Source: Verrucomicrobiia bacterium
Lineage (GTDB): Bacteria > Verrucomicrobiota > Verrucomicrobiia > Verrucomicrobiales > DEV007
DNA length: 58,283 nucleotides
Assembly: GCA_020439995.1 (NCBI GenBank)
Contig: JAGROY010000139.1
Location: 1-58,283, forward strand
Reading direction: 5' to 3'
Positions 26,441 to 34,565 of the stretch are shown in pieces. The translations under genes were made by a program, and so were the position numbers. Below the pieces are notes generated by a model that did not search any database, was not told the origin of the DNA, and was given only the letters and a program-made list of their open reading frames with translations. Positions within the stretch are counted from its first letter, which is position 1. Every line of letters begins with the position of its first letter.

Positions 26441-27273
26441 TCTCTGCCCTCCAAGACTGTCTGGCCATGCCCATCAGTCAGCGCGCCCTTCTCGCGTGCC
26501 TGATGATCGGCTTTGCAAATGGCTACATCAGCGCCTTCATCGTACTGCGTCGCAGCGCCCTGCGCGTGGGCACAATTAGCCACGGGCTGCTACCTGGCAT
26601 CGCTCTGGCCGTCATGCTCTTCGGCTTGAGCCAGTGGAGCGTGCTCGTTGGCGCAGTCGCAGCAGGGCTCTTCGTGGGCCTCGGCTCGCTCCTCCTTTCG
26701 CAGCGTTCCCGCGTCGATCAGGACACTGCACTGGGTATCCTTTACACAGCCGGATTTGCCGGTGGTCTCATCATCATTTCCCGGCTAGGCATTCGCCAGA
26801 AACTCGACGAATGGCTCTTCGGCGGGCTGATGGGAATGTCCGACGCCGACCTGTGGATCGCGTTTGCTATTAGCACCCTAGCGGTACTTGTCCTCACTGC
26901 TTACCAGCGCTCGATTCTGCTGATGCTCTTTGAGCCAAACATCGCCGCCAGCGTCGGCATTCCGGTGAAGAGTCTTACCTACACGCTCTTCAGCGTGGTC
27001 ATCCTGACTCTTGTGTCAAGCCTGCAAGCTGTCGGTTGCATCTTAAGCATCGGTTTGCTGGTAGCCCCCGCAGCCACCATCGCCCTCTTTTCCAAGGACG
27101 CATCCAAACTGTTTCTTGGCGGAGGCATCCTCGGTGCGGTTGGCGCCTGCTCCGGGTTCATTCTCTCTTACTACCTAGACTGGCCAGCAGGCTCGGCGAT
27201 CGTGTTTCTTCTAGGCACCGTGTTTCTCATTGGCTTTATCGTCCCGTCCAACCTCTTCCGGTCGCGCAATTAA
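26425..27273 (+). CDS. znuB: ZnuB-type ABC transporter permease
   Basis: This is the membrane subunit of the metal importer, 282 residues with about eight or nine helices (for example AFIVLRRSALRVGTISHGLL, ALGILYTAGFAGGLIIISRL and the long LVSSLQAVGCILSIGLLVAP helix pair). The HGLLPGIALA and SIGLLVAPAAT segments are family hallmarks of the ABC-3 (Zn/Mn) permease family. It is the last gene of the island; a hairpin terminator lies 33 bp after its stop. Confidence 0.93.
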   Translation: MRYSMISALQDCLAMPISQRALLACLMIGFANGYISAFIVLRRSALRVGTISHGLLPGIALAVMLFGLSQWSVLVGAVAAGLFVGLGSLLLSQRSRVDQDTALGILYTAGFAGGLIIISRLGIRQKLDEWLFGGLMGMSDADLWIAFAISTLAVLVLTAYQRSILLMLFEPNIAASVGIPVKSLTYTLFSVVILTLVSSLQAVGCILSIGLLVAPAATIALFSKDASKLFLGGGILGAVGACSGFILSYYLDWPAGSAIVFLLGTVFLIGFIVPSNLFRSRN

Positions 27274-27597
27274 TTGACGGCCGCAAGCAATTGCGCAATT
27301 GCGGGGACGATTGGTAAATCGTCACATTTTCCACGAATGCGATGACTATCGCCCCTGGCACTAATACGACTTGCGCAAGCCAAGTCCCTGCCAGTCGACT
27401 CAACCACATCCCAATGACGCAGGCACGGAAGTGGGATTCTGTCGTCTCCCGGAGACTTTGTCCGACAGAAATGAAAAGTTCGGATCGGCCATCGCAAACG
27501 TCACGATATCACGATGGTTCCGATAAAATTAACCGCTGCCGAAAGATTGCCTGGCGTTAACCTCAATTCAGGCAAAATACTGCCCAAGGAAGTGATT
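27274..27597 (+). other. intergenic region between the metal island and a truncated minus-strand gene
   Basis: No gene is supported. The left end holds the hairpins that should terminate the island transcript: a 16 bp perfect palindrome (27287-27302) and a stronger 7 bp stem (27306-27323). The rest would be where the missing second half of the Amj-like gene ought to be, but I see no continuing Amj-like sequence in any minus-strand frame. Confidence 0.5.
27306..27330 (+). terminator. hairpin terminator after znuB
   Basis: GACGATT-GGTA-AATCGTC (27306-27323) is a perfect 7 bp stem with a 4-base loop, followed by ACATTTT. A perfect palindrome, GCAATTGCGCAATTGC (27287-27302), lies immediately before it. 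Position 33 bp after the znuB stop fits the end of the island transcript. The T-tract is short, so termination may be partial. Confidence 0.6.
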
Positions 27598-27999
27598 TCA
27601 CTTCTTCCGAATCGGCCCCCAGTTTCCCGACGCAGGTGTCGAGATTTGCCTTGCATAGAAAATCCAAATACGAGGACTGAGGGTATTCAGAAGCAGGGAT
27701 ACCATTGACGGCTTGGCGGAAAACCGGTTAACGGCGACTGTGACGATGCGCTGAAAGGTGGATATCATCAGACCTGCCGCGAGAGTTCCTGCTGCAGTAG
27801 CGCCAAATAGGCGGCGGAAGTCGCTTGTAGCGGCGAGCATTCCATCGGCGGCGGTGATCGCTTGCTCAGTCCGCTTCGACAGCAAGGGAGCCAGTATTGG
27901 GTTAGAGCTGCGTGAAAACAGAACGAGCAGATTGAACAACGAAAGCGCAAAAGCGAGTCCCCCCGTGCGCACGCCCGCAATCCTGACGGCGTATGACAA
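27598..27999 (-). pseudogene. N-terminal fragment of an Amj-family (DUF2837) lipid II flippase
   Basis: Amj proteins flip lipid II across the inner membrane and are about 260-270 residues long. This frame encodes only the first half: SYAVRIAGVRTGGLAFALSL and FNLLVLFSRSSN (family core), then TAAGTLAAGLMISTFQRIVT and AVNRFS. It then drifts into unrelated residues and stops after about 133 residues. The start is unclear: the nearest candidate is a TTG at 27999, and the in-frame sequence continues back into the SLC13 gene, so the 5' end also looks lost or fused to that gene's stop codon. I compared it with Amj from memory. A functional short version is possible but unlikely. Confidence 0.5.
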
Positions 28000-28016
28000 G
28001 ATGGAGATAGGGGGGG

Positions 28017-29789
28017 CTAAAACTTCCAGAAGATAGGAATGAACACGACCGCCACGCCCCATAGCATCAGGTTCAGTGGAAGCCCAACCTTGGGAAAATC
28101 TGAAAAGCGATAGCCACCTGCACCAAATACGTAGGTATTCGTCTGATAGCCGATAGGCGTGGCAAAACTCGCGCTGGCACCGAACATGATCGCCACGACA
28201 AAGCCTCTCGGATCGACTCCCATTCCTTCGGCAATAGAGATAGAGATAGGTGTGAGCAGGATGGCCACGGCGTTGTTGGTGACGAATTCGGTTAGGAATG
28301 ACGCCAGTAGATAAAGCAGCGCCAGGACGGCAACGGGCCCCCAGGGTTCGAGTGCCTGGGCCGCTGATTCGGCGATCAATTTCGCAGCCCCGGTATTTTC
28401 CATCGCCTGCCCCAGGCCTAACATTCCAAAAATAATGAAAAGGATTGGCCACTCGATACTGCCATAGGCTTCACGGGGATCCACGCAGCCTAAGATCATC
28501 ACGGCGACAGCCCCGACCAAGGCTGCCGAGAGGATCGGCGCTCCGAAGGCCGCCAGGATGACAACCAGGATGATTGCGGCAATCGCGAGTGGCGCTTTCT
28601 GGCGGCGATAGGGACGCTCGACTTCATCATTGAGGATCACCAGACCTTCCTCATCCGTTTCAAAGCGCTTCAGGTTTTCCTCCGGGCCTTCCACCAGTAG
28701 CGTGTCGCCCACTTGCAGGGTGATGTGATTGAGCTTTTCAAAGAGGTTCGCACCCTTCCTGTGCAATGCAGCAACAACGATGCCGTGCTGTTGACGCAAG
28801 CGCAGCTCGGCGAGCGTTTTCCCAACGTAGCGCGACAATGGCCCGATCATGACCTCAACCAGCTTGACTCGCCCCTTTCGTCCATCTGATCCACCGAGCT
28901 CGAATGTCAGCTCTCCTGTTTCGCGTATCGTTGCCACGCCGCGCACCGAGTCCCTGAGCACAAGCTGATCTCCAGCCAGGACTTCCAGAGAATCGATGGA
29001 GGTACCGACCACGCGCTGCCCTCTGCGGATGATATCAAAGACACGGAGACTGCGCTCCCGCCACAGGGCGGATTCTTTCAATGACTTCCCGACCAGCGGC
29101 GACCCGGCATGAACGATCGCAGTCGAAAGGAAATCGCGTGTGTCGTTCGCCGAGAAAAGCGATGAAATCGTGTCGCGATACGGCAGGAGCCTGCGCCCGA
29201 TCAGAAGCAGATAAGCCGTGCCCAGAAAGCCGTAGATCAGCCCCAGCGGGGTGATCTCAAAGACTCCAAAAGGCTTCATGCCAGCCTTTTCCGCAACGCC
29301 TGATACCAGAATATTCGTCGACGTCCCGAAGATAGTCATCGTGCCACCCAGAATAGCCATGAAGGACAGTGGTATGAGCAGTCGCGAGGCTTTGAGATCT
29401 GCGGAACGGGCGAAGCTAATAAGTATCGGCAGAAACACGACGACGACGGGCGTATTATTCACGCAGGCGGATAGGGGGAGGACAATGAGAGCAAGAATCA
29501 CCAGGGCTCTCTTCTCACTTTTCCGCGCCAAACGCTGGAATAGTTGAGCCAGCCCATCGATGACACCAGTCCGTGTCAGGGCAGCGCTTAGCACGAACAT
29601 AGCCCCAATGGTGATCGGTGCACTATTACTGAACACGTTCGCCACATCGTCAGCGCGCAGCATGCCCAGAGCCGTGCAGAGGGCGAACGCACCGAGCGCA
29701 ACCAGGTCGGCAGGTAGCCATTCCTTCATGAATAAAAGGAAAGCGCCTGCGAGGATAACGAACACCGCGATCAGATGAAAGGTTTCCAT
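28017..29789 (-). CDS. SLC13-family sodium-dependent anion transporter with two RCK_C domains
   Basis: The 590-residue inner-membrane protein has two membrane halves flanking a cytoplasmic part of about 200 residues. Hydrophobic segments include DLVALGAFALCTALGML, ITIGAMFVLSAALTRTGVID and, near the end, FATPIGYQTNTYVFGAGGY, a typical SLC13/ArsB-like (DASS) motif. Two TrkA-C (RCK_C) domains lie in the middle, starting LVGKSLKESALWRERSLRVF and YVGKTLAELRLRQQHGIVVA. These transporters usually move dicarboxylates, sulfate or similar anions with sodium; the substrate is not readable. It ends against the truncated Amj-like gene, and lies downstream of the PVC cytochrome gene with 251 bp between. 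Confidence 0.9.
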   Translation of the reverse strand: METFHLIAVFVILAGAFLLFMKEWLPADLVALGAFALCTALGMLRADDVANVFSNSAPITIGAMFVLSAALTRTGVIDGLAQLFQRLARKSEKRALVILALIVLPLSACVNNTPVVVVFLPILISFARSADLKASRLLIPLSFMAILGGTMTIFGTSTNILVSGVAEKAGMKPFGVFEITPLGLIYGFLGTAYLLLIGRRLLPYRDTISSLFSANDTRDFLSTAIVHAGSPLVGKSLKESALWRERSLRVFDIIRRGQRVVGTSIDSLEVLAGDQLVLRDSVRGVATIRETGELTFELGGSDGRKGRVKLVEVMIGPLSRYVGKTLAELRLRQQHGIVVAALHRKGANLFEKLNHITLQVGDTLLVEGPEENLKRFETDEEGLVILNDEVERPYRRQKAPLAIAAIILVVILAAFGAPILSAALVGAVAVMILGCVDPREAYGSIEWPILFIIFGMLGLGQAMENTGAAKLIAESAAQALEPWGPVAVLALLYLLASFLTEFVTNNAVAILLTPISISIAEGMGVDPRGFVVAIMFGASASFATPIGYQTNTYVFGAGGYRFSDFPKVGLPLNLMLWGVAVVFIPIFWKF

Positions 29790-30040
29790 AGCGGATCAAA
29801 GGGTAATTGTAAGAACTGCTCTGCTTTGCGATTGCTGATGATCTTTGGTGAGCCCCTGTAAGGCCCATGTCGACAGACAGCCCCCGTCAAGGGTTTAGTT
29901 TGGATCCTTGCTCACGAGCCAAGTTACTAATCAAGTAGGAATTCAAACGGTGGCCTGTGTGGTTGCGTATGATGATATTTAATAAGCTCCCAGCGCTCTC
30001 GCCTCCCAGGACGGTCTTCTCCCGAAGTGGGGAAATGTCT

Positions 30041-33000
30041 TTATGGTTTCGTCAACCTTGCCCCGATCTCAGACAGGCCGCTCAGGCGATCGGCGGGTTC
30101 GCGAGCGCTCCAGCAGAGACCGCGCAGGAGCAGGACTCGGAACAATGGGTCATCGAACGTCCAGCTGTAGTGGCCAGGAATACTAACGAATACCCGGCCT
30201 TTGCCACGTTCGAACGTCCACACCTGCGGCCAATTGCCGCCTTCCTCGGCTGAAGTCGCGAGTAGATTGACTTTCTCAGGATCACCAACCATTCCCCAAT
30301 ACGATTCATCCACGAAGTGGTTCTTCAGAAATCCCCGCGTGATGGGATGGGATGTGTTGGTAAAATCCAGGCGCAATGCACCGTGACGATAGCGCATAGT
30401 TGGTATCCCGCTCAGGCCGATATGCTCAGCAAAGCGGTCGGGAGCTTCGCCACCGTGCACCGCCCAGTGGACGATCACTACTCCGCCACCACGTTCCTGA
30501 AAGCGCATTAAATCATGTGCAGTTTTCAGATTCCATCCCGGATTTGCCGAATAGAATACAGCCACATCTGCCTTCTCAAATTGTTCACTGCTTGGCCATG
30601 GATCGGCCACATCGATCGCCACGTTCTCAGCGAGTGGCAGCAACTTTGCCCATCGTTCCCGAAACAGCGGATAGTCGTGCTCACCCGGACCATGATCTTT
30701 TGGACCAGTGCAGAGGAGGATCCGGAGCGGCTTGGGATCAGTCACGGCTTTCTCCTCAACAGTCTGCGCGGCCAGCACATTCTGAACTTCTGCAAGTGAA
30801 CGCGGAGCAGGCGCACCAATTCGCTCCAGAGGCGCGGGCTCCAGGCCGGGATTCATAAGGAATTTGAGCAAGTGCTTGAAATCCGCTTCCCCTAACACTT
30901 TGTCCAAACCAGGCGGCATGATCGAAACGGGGAGCGGCTCAGTCGATATGATATCAGCAGTGACAAGCGGCACCCCGATACCAGCCGCTGTGCCAAGTAT
31001 CGTCTTGCCATCAATCGTTTGCAGCGTTCCGACCTGCTCCGTGCCATCTTTCAGTGTCACCCGATAGGTGACAAAGTCCGGGTGAATTGCCGCACCGGGA
31101 TTCTGAATATCGCGAGTGATCGATCCCAGATCGCGATGGATCAGGTTGCCCAAATCGGGCCCCACCTGATAGCCTGCACCGTTCGACTGGTGGCACTTCG
31201 AACATTGAGCTCGCTCGCTGAAGAAGATTTCCCGGCCCTTCAACCAGCTGGGTTTCCGGGGCACCTGAACATCGACACCGACGAGGATGTCTTTCCTCAC
31301 CTCCTGGATTTGTGGCTGTGCGCGCACGATCTCGGTAACTGTGTTGATTCCTGCCTTGGCCCACGGCGCGACCACCCGAGCAAGCTGCAGCGATCGTTGC
31401 CGGGGGTCTTCGTTGGTATTCCAGTTTACAGTAAAGCTTGGAACAGCTCCTTCGGGCACTTTCCCCATCATTGCAAAGCCGACGAACTCCGGGGCATCGA
31501 AATCGATGCTCACGGAATGTGCTGTGTGCCCTTTCGATGACTCAAGCGTATCAGGCTTAGCTCCGACGATTTGAAACGAAAAGTCGGGCGATGCCACCGT
31601 CACGGTGACCTTCTCTGCGGGGTATTCAAAATCGATGCTGGATCCCGGCTGTATCACGGGCCGCAACATCCCACGCAAATCAAGCCTGGCAGACATGGCG
31701 AGAGCACCGCCCTGCTCCATCATTTCCCACAAGCGGTCGTGCTCAGCACTGCCGACAGTCAGTTCCTTTGCAGCCTTGATATCGAGGCAAGGCAGCCATC
31801 CGCTCCACCGATTCTCATCCGATCCAAAGCGCTGCACTTTTACGCCCGTGGCATCGCACCCAACATCCATGGAATCACCATCTCCAAAACCAGGCAGTTG
31901 AATCGAATAACGCGTCAGGCCAGCCTGCTGGTCGGCAAGAATCACGAGTGTCCGGCGATCCGGGGTCACTTGTACCTGGTGCACCGGCAAATCGTAGCGC
32001 TCGGTCGCCATCTGCGCCCTCACGACCTCGTAACCAGGCCGCATCGATTCAAGCCGGTCACCAGCACTAACATAGTCACCATACTCGATTTTGACCGCTT
32101 TATCGGCACTGAGCTTCTTCAAGTAGGCAGGATCAAGCGGGCGGTCAAAAGCAACCCGAAACTCGCCCGGGTCTTGCGCCCACGACAGCACAGGCTGCGG
32201 CAAGTCCCGGCCTGTGTAACGGACTTTGTAGAGTATCCCCTCCCCACTCGGGCCAGTTCCCCAGTCGGGATCCCCCGAATGGGTGCAGATCACAAAATCT
32301 CCGTCGGGACTCACACAACCATCGATCGTCAGCCTGTTGATACAGGCAATCAATTGCGTCTGGGATAAATAGCCCTCGGGACGCTTCACCAGCTTCGTTC
32401 TCCAGATTTTGCCGCGCGATTCGCCGATCACCAGTGCATCGTTGCGCCAGAATTCCGGGCCGAAAATGGGGCCGCCGTCGATGACTGGAACGTTGAAGTT
32501 CAGCCCGCATGTCGACTGGTGCTGCGGCTTGTAATCGACCAGACTGGGCTCATCAATCAGCCCGGGCAGGTGCTTCGGATGCATGGGAGGAAACCCGTAG
32601 TGTCGGCCTGTTTGAATCTGCAACAATTCATCGAATGGATTCCCGTTCGGCATCCACGTCGCCCCCTCCTGATCGGTCGCAAACAAGTCGCCATGCTCGT
32701 TGAATCGCATTGCGCATGAAAACCGAATACCGGTACAAACGGTTTCCCTCGATTTCAGATCAGGACTGATGTGCTGGATCGTTCCCAACTCGCCGTTGAT
32801 GTCGAAGTGGGCCTTACCGTTATCATCGAGAAGGTAGGCATTGTTGTAGAGTGCGGTTCCAATCCCAAAGTAGATCGAGTGATCATCTGGATCGATGGCG
32901 ACCGCCACTGCATCCACCGCCTGCTTCCCTTCCGGCCATCCCTCCGCAATGATCTGCTCCCGGTCTGCGACATCATCGCCATCGTCGTCCGTGATCAGCG

Positions 33001-33367
33001 ACAGTTTACCTTTCGAAGGAACAATCACACCATTGCCGTGCGCGAAGCCGGGAGGAGTCAGCGCGATCCCCAGAGGCCCCCGCGTTTTACCCTTGCTGTC
33101 CCACCAGAGCTTCGCGGTATCCTCAAGTCCATCACCGTCAGAATCACTGATCAGGTAAATGTTCCCGTCGTAGGCACCGGCGATCAAATTGCCATCCGGG
33201 CGGTAGACTACATTGTTAATATTTGGCAACTTGAGTGGCAGGGGCGCAATCTCGAACCCTGGCACTAACATCTGCACACCTCCCTTACCGTCTTGAGCCC
33301 GGGACGGTGGCACATTGGCCAAGGCAAACAGCAGAACGGAAAATGAAACCAAACAGCGTCTAATCAT
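30041..33367 (-). CDS. PVC-type CxxCH cytochrome with N-terminal beta-propeller and C-terminal ThuA-like domain
   Basis: This exported protein of 1108 residues has a signal peptide ending RAQ. The first 450 or so residues read as a beta-propeller of the PVC-type (NVVYRPDGNLIAGAYDGNIY, SDSDGDGLEDTAKLWW, with many Asp-rich turns). A single c-type heme site follows: C722-S-K-C725-H726, with a likely axial Met in SIMPPGL. The last 200 residues form a ThuA-like domain (RILLCTGPKDHGPGEHDYPL, VAVFYSANPGW, GGGVVIVHWAVHGGE, SIPGHYSWTFDDPLFRVLLL). Such giant heme proteins are characteristic of Planctomycetes and Verrucomicrobia and are usually tied to sugar-polymer degradation, but no glycan genes are near. 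It lies downstream of the dipeptide epimerase gene (103 bp gap). Confidence 0.9.
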   Translation of the reverse strand: MIRRCLVSFSVLLFALANVPPSRAQDGKGGVQMLVPGFEIAPLPLKLPNINNVVYRPDGNLIAGAYDGNIYLISDSDGDGLEDTAKLWWDSKGKTRGPLGIALTPPGFAHGNGVIVPSKGKLSLITDDDGDDVADREQIIAEGWPEGKQAVDAVAVAIDPDDHSIYFGIGTALYNNAYLLDDNGKAHFDINGELGTIQHISPDLKSRETVCTGIRFSCAMRFNEHGDLFATDQEGATWMPNGNPFDELLQIQTGRHYGFPPMHPKHLPGLIDEPSLVDYKPQHQSTCGLNFNVPVIDGGPIFGPEFWRNDALVIGESRGKIWRTKLVKRPEGYLSQTQLIACINRLTIDGCVSPDGDFVICTHSGDPDWGTGPSGEGILYKVRYTGRDLPQPVLSWAQDPGEFRVAFDRPLDPAYLKKLSADKAVKIEYGDYVSAGDRLESMRPGYEVVRAQMATERYDLPVHQVQVTPDRRTLVILADQQAGLTRYSIQLPGFGDGDSMDVGCDATGVKVQRFGSDENRWSGWLPCLDIKAAKELTVGSAEHDRLWEMMEQGGALAMSARLDLRGMLRPVIQPGSSIDFEYPAEKVTVTVASPDFSFQIVGAKPDTLESSKGHTAHSVSIDFDAPEFVGFAMMGKVPEGAVPSFTVNWNTNEDPRQRSLQLARVVAPWAKAGINTVTEIVRAQPQIQEVRKDILVGVDVQVPRKPSWLKGREIFFSERAQCSKCHQSNGAGYQVGPDLGNLIHRDLGSITRDIQNPGAAIHPDFVTYRVTLKDGTEQVGTLQTIDGKTILGTAAGIGVPLVTADIISTEPLPVSIMPPGLDKVLGEADFKHLLKFLMNPGLEPAPLERIGAPAPRSLAEVQNVLAAQTVEEKAVTDPKPLRILLCTGPKDHGPGEHDYPLFRERWAKLLPLAENVAIDVADPWPSSEQFEKADVAVFYSANPGWNLKTAHDLMRFQERGGGVVIVHWAVHGGEAPDRFAEHIGLSGIPTMRYRHGALRLDFTNTSHPITRGFLKNHFVDESYWGMVGDPEKVNLLATSAEEGGNWPQVWTFERGKGRVFVSIPGHYSWTFDDPLFRVLLLRGLCWSAREPADRLSGLSEIGARLTKP

Positions 33368-33470
33368 TCGACGAGTCTATGCTGTCACCGTCGCAGAGAA
33401 AAGCTCCAAGAAATCGAAATTGCGCCTGTTGGCGATCATGGCGAGGCGGATGTTGCTCCTATCCCGCCTA

Positions 33471-34496
33471 TCAAGCCCGCAACTGCACACCGTTGCCGTT
33501 CACATCGTCCGGGAAGATTGCCCTACCGTGGTCCAATCGGACTCCGGTAGCGACGTCCCCTTCCTCGGTGATCAGGACAGCGCCATCCATGTCGACGTAG
33601 TCCAATTGAGGAAGTAACTGGGCGATGGCACTGATTCCAACCGTGCTCTCGGTCATGCAACCGACCATCACTTCAAGGCCCATCTCGCGGGCTCGGGCGA
33701 TCATCCGGCGTCCTGGCGTCAGGCCGCCTGCCTTGCTGAGCTTGATGTTGATCCCATCGAAGAGTCCTGCGCACCTTTCGACATCGGATTCTGTCAGACA
33801 ACTTTCGTCGGCGATGACCGGAAGGGCGCACTCGGCTTTCACTTTTTTCATTCCTGCCCAGTCGTCTCGCATAAGGGGTTGTTCCAAAAACTCAACACCC
33901 AGATCTTTCAGTTCGGGAGCAAACGCAATCGTTTGCTCCGCAGTCCAAGCGGCATTGGCATCGATTCGAAACACCGCATCGGTGTGCTCCCGCAGTGCTC
34001 TAACAATCTCTAAATCGCGATCGGTTCCGAGCTTGATTTTGTAAATTGGCCAGCCATCGAACTCTTTCATCTTGGCTACCATGATGTCGATGTCATCAAT
34101 GCCGATGGTATAGTCACTGAATGGAATGTTGGCAATGTCCTGCCCCCACAGCTTCCACACTGGTGCGCCATTGAGCTTGCCCCAGAGGTCATGCGCAGCC
34201 TGATCAAGACCACAGAACGCAAAGCGATCGTGTCCAATCACGGGTTCCAGCCGGTACCAGAGAGCTACTGGATCATCAATCACTTCAGCTTCGAGAGCTT
34301 GCCTTGCGGCTTCGAGTGATGCCCGCATCGATTCGGGCGAACTGCTATAGGCGCGCCCGGTTGCGCATTCACCATATCCTGTAACACCGTCCTGAGTAAG
34401 TTCGACGAGTAGATTGTGCTGGATGGTGAGGGTGCCGAGCGAAATCGTGAAGGGATGACGCAGCGGCAGGTGGATATTGGTAATTTTGAGCTCCAT
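33471..34496 (-). CDS. dipeptide epimerase (L-Ala-D/L-Glu epimerase type, enolase superfamily)
   Basis: The 341-residue enolase-superfamily enzyme fits the muconate-lactonizing subgroup. Catalytic features are the KxK motif in YKIKLG, metal ligands in RIDANAAW, EFLEQP and IADES, and the second catalytic lysine in NIKLSKAGG. The N-terminal capping domain starts ITNIHLPLRHPFTISLG. Dipeptide epimerases commonly act on muropeptide-derived L-Ala-D-Glu, suggesting peptidoglycan recycling, but other dipeptide specificities occur and cannot be excluded. Length is normal. Confidence 0.88.
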   Translation of the reverse strand: MELKITNIHLPLRHPFTISLGTLTIQHNLLVELTQDGVTGYGECATGRAYSSSPESMRASLEAARQALEAEVIDDPVALWYRLEPVIGHDRFAFCGLDQAAHDLWGKLNGAPVWKLWGQDIANIPFSDYTIGIDDIDIMVAKMKEFDGWPIYKIKLGTDRDLEIVRALREHTDAVFRIDANAAWTAEQTIAFAPELKDLGVEFLEQPLMRDDWAGMKKVKAECALPVIADESCLTESDVERCAGLFDGINIKLSKAGGLTPGRRMIARAREMGLEVMVGCMTESTVGISAIAQLLPQLDYVDMDGAVLITEEGDVATGVRLDHGRAIFPDDVNGNGVQLRA

Positions 34497-34565
34497 CTCG
34501 TTTAGACCCGCTGCGGCACCTCGCTCTGAGAAGTTTACAACTCGCGGTTTAAGCTAAAGCAGACG

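Noticed and set aside
28017..28452. 5' extension of the Amj-like frame
   Set aside because: It runs inside the SLC13 gene in another frame and reads as Arg/Gly-rich shadow sequence.
31571..32368. 265-residue plus-strand frame
   Set aside because: Antisense to the PVC cytochrome gene; composition (His/Arg/Pro) is that of a shadow frame.
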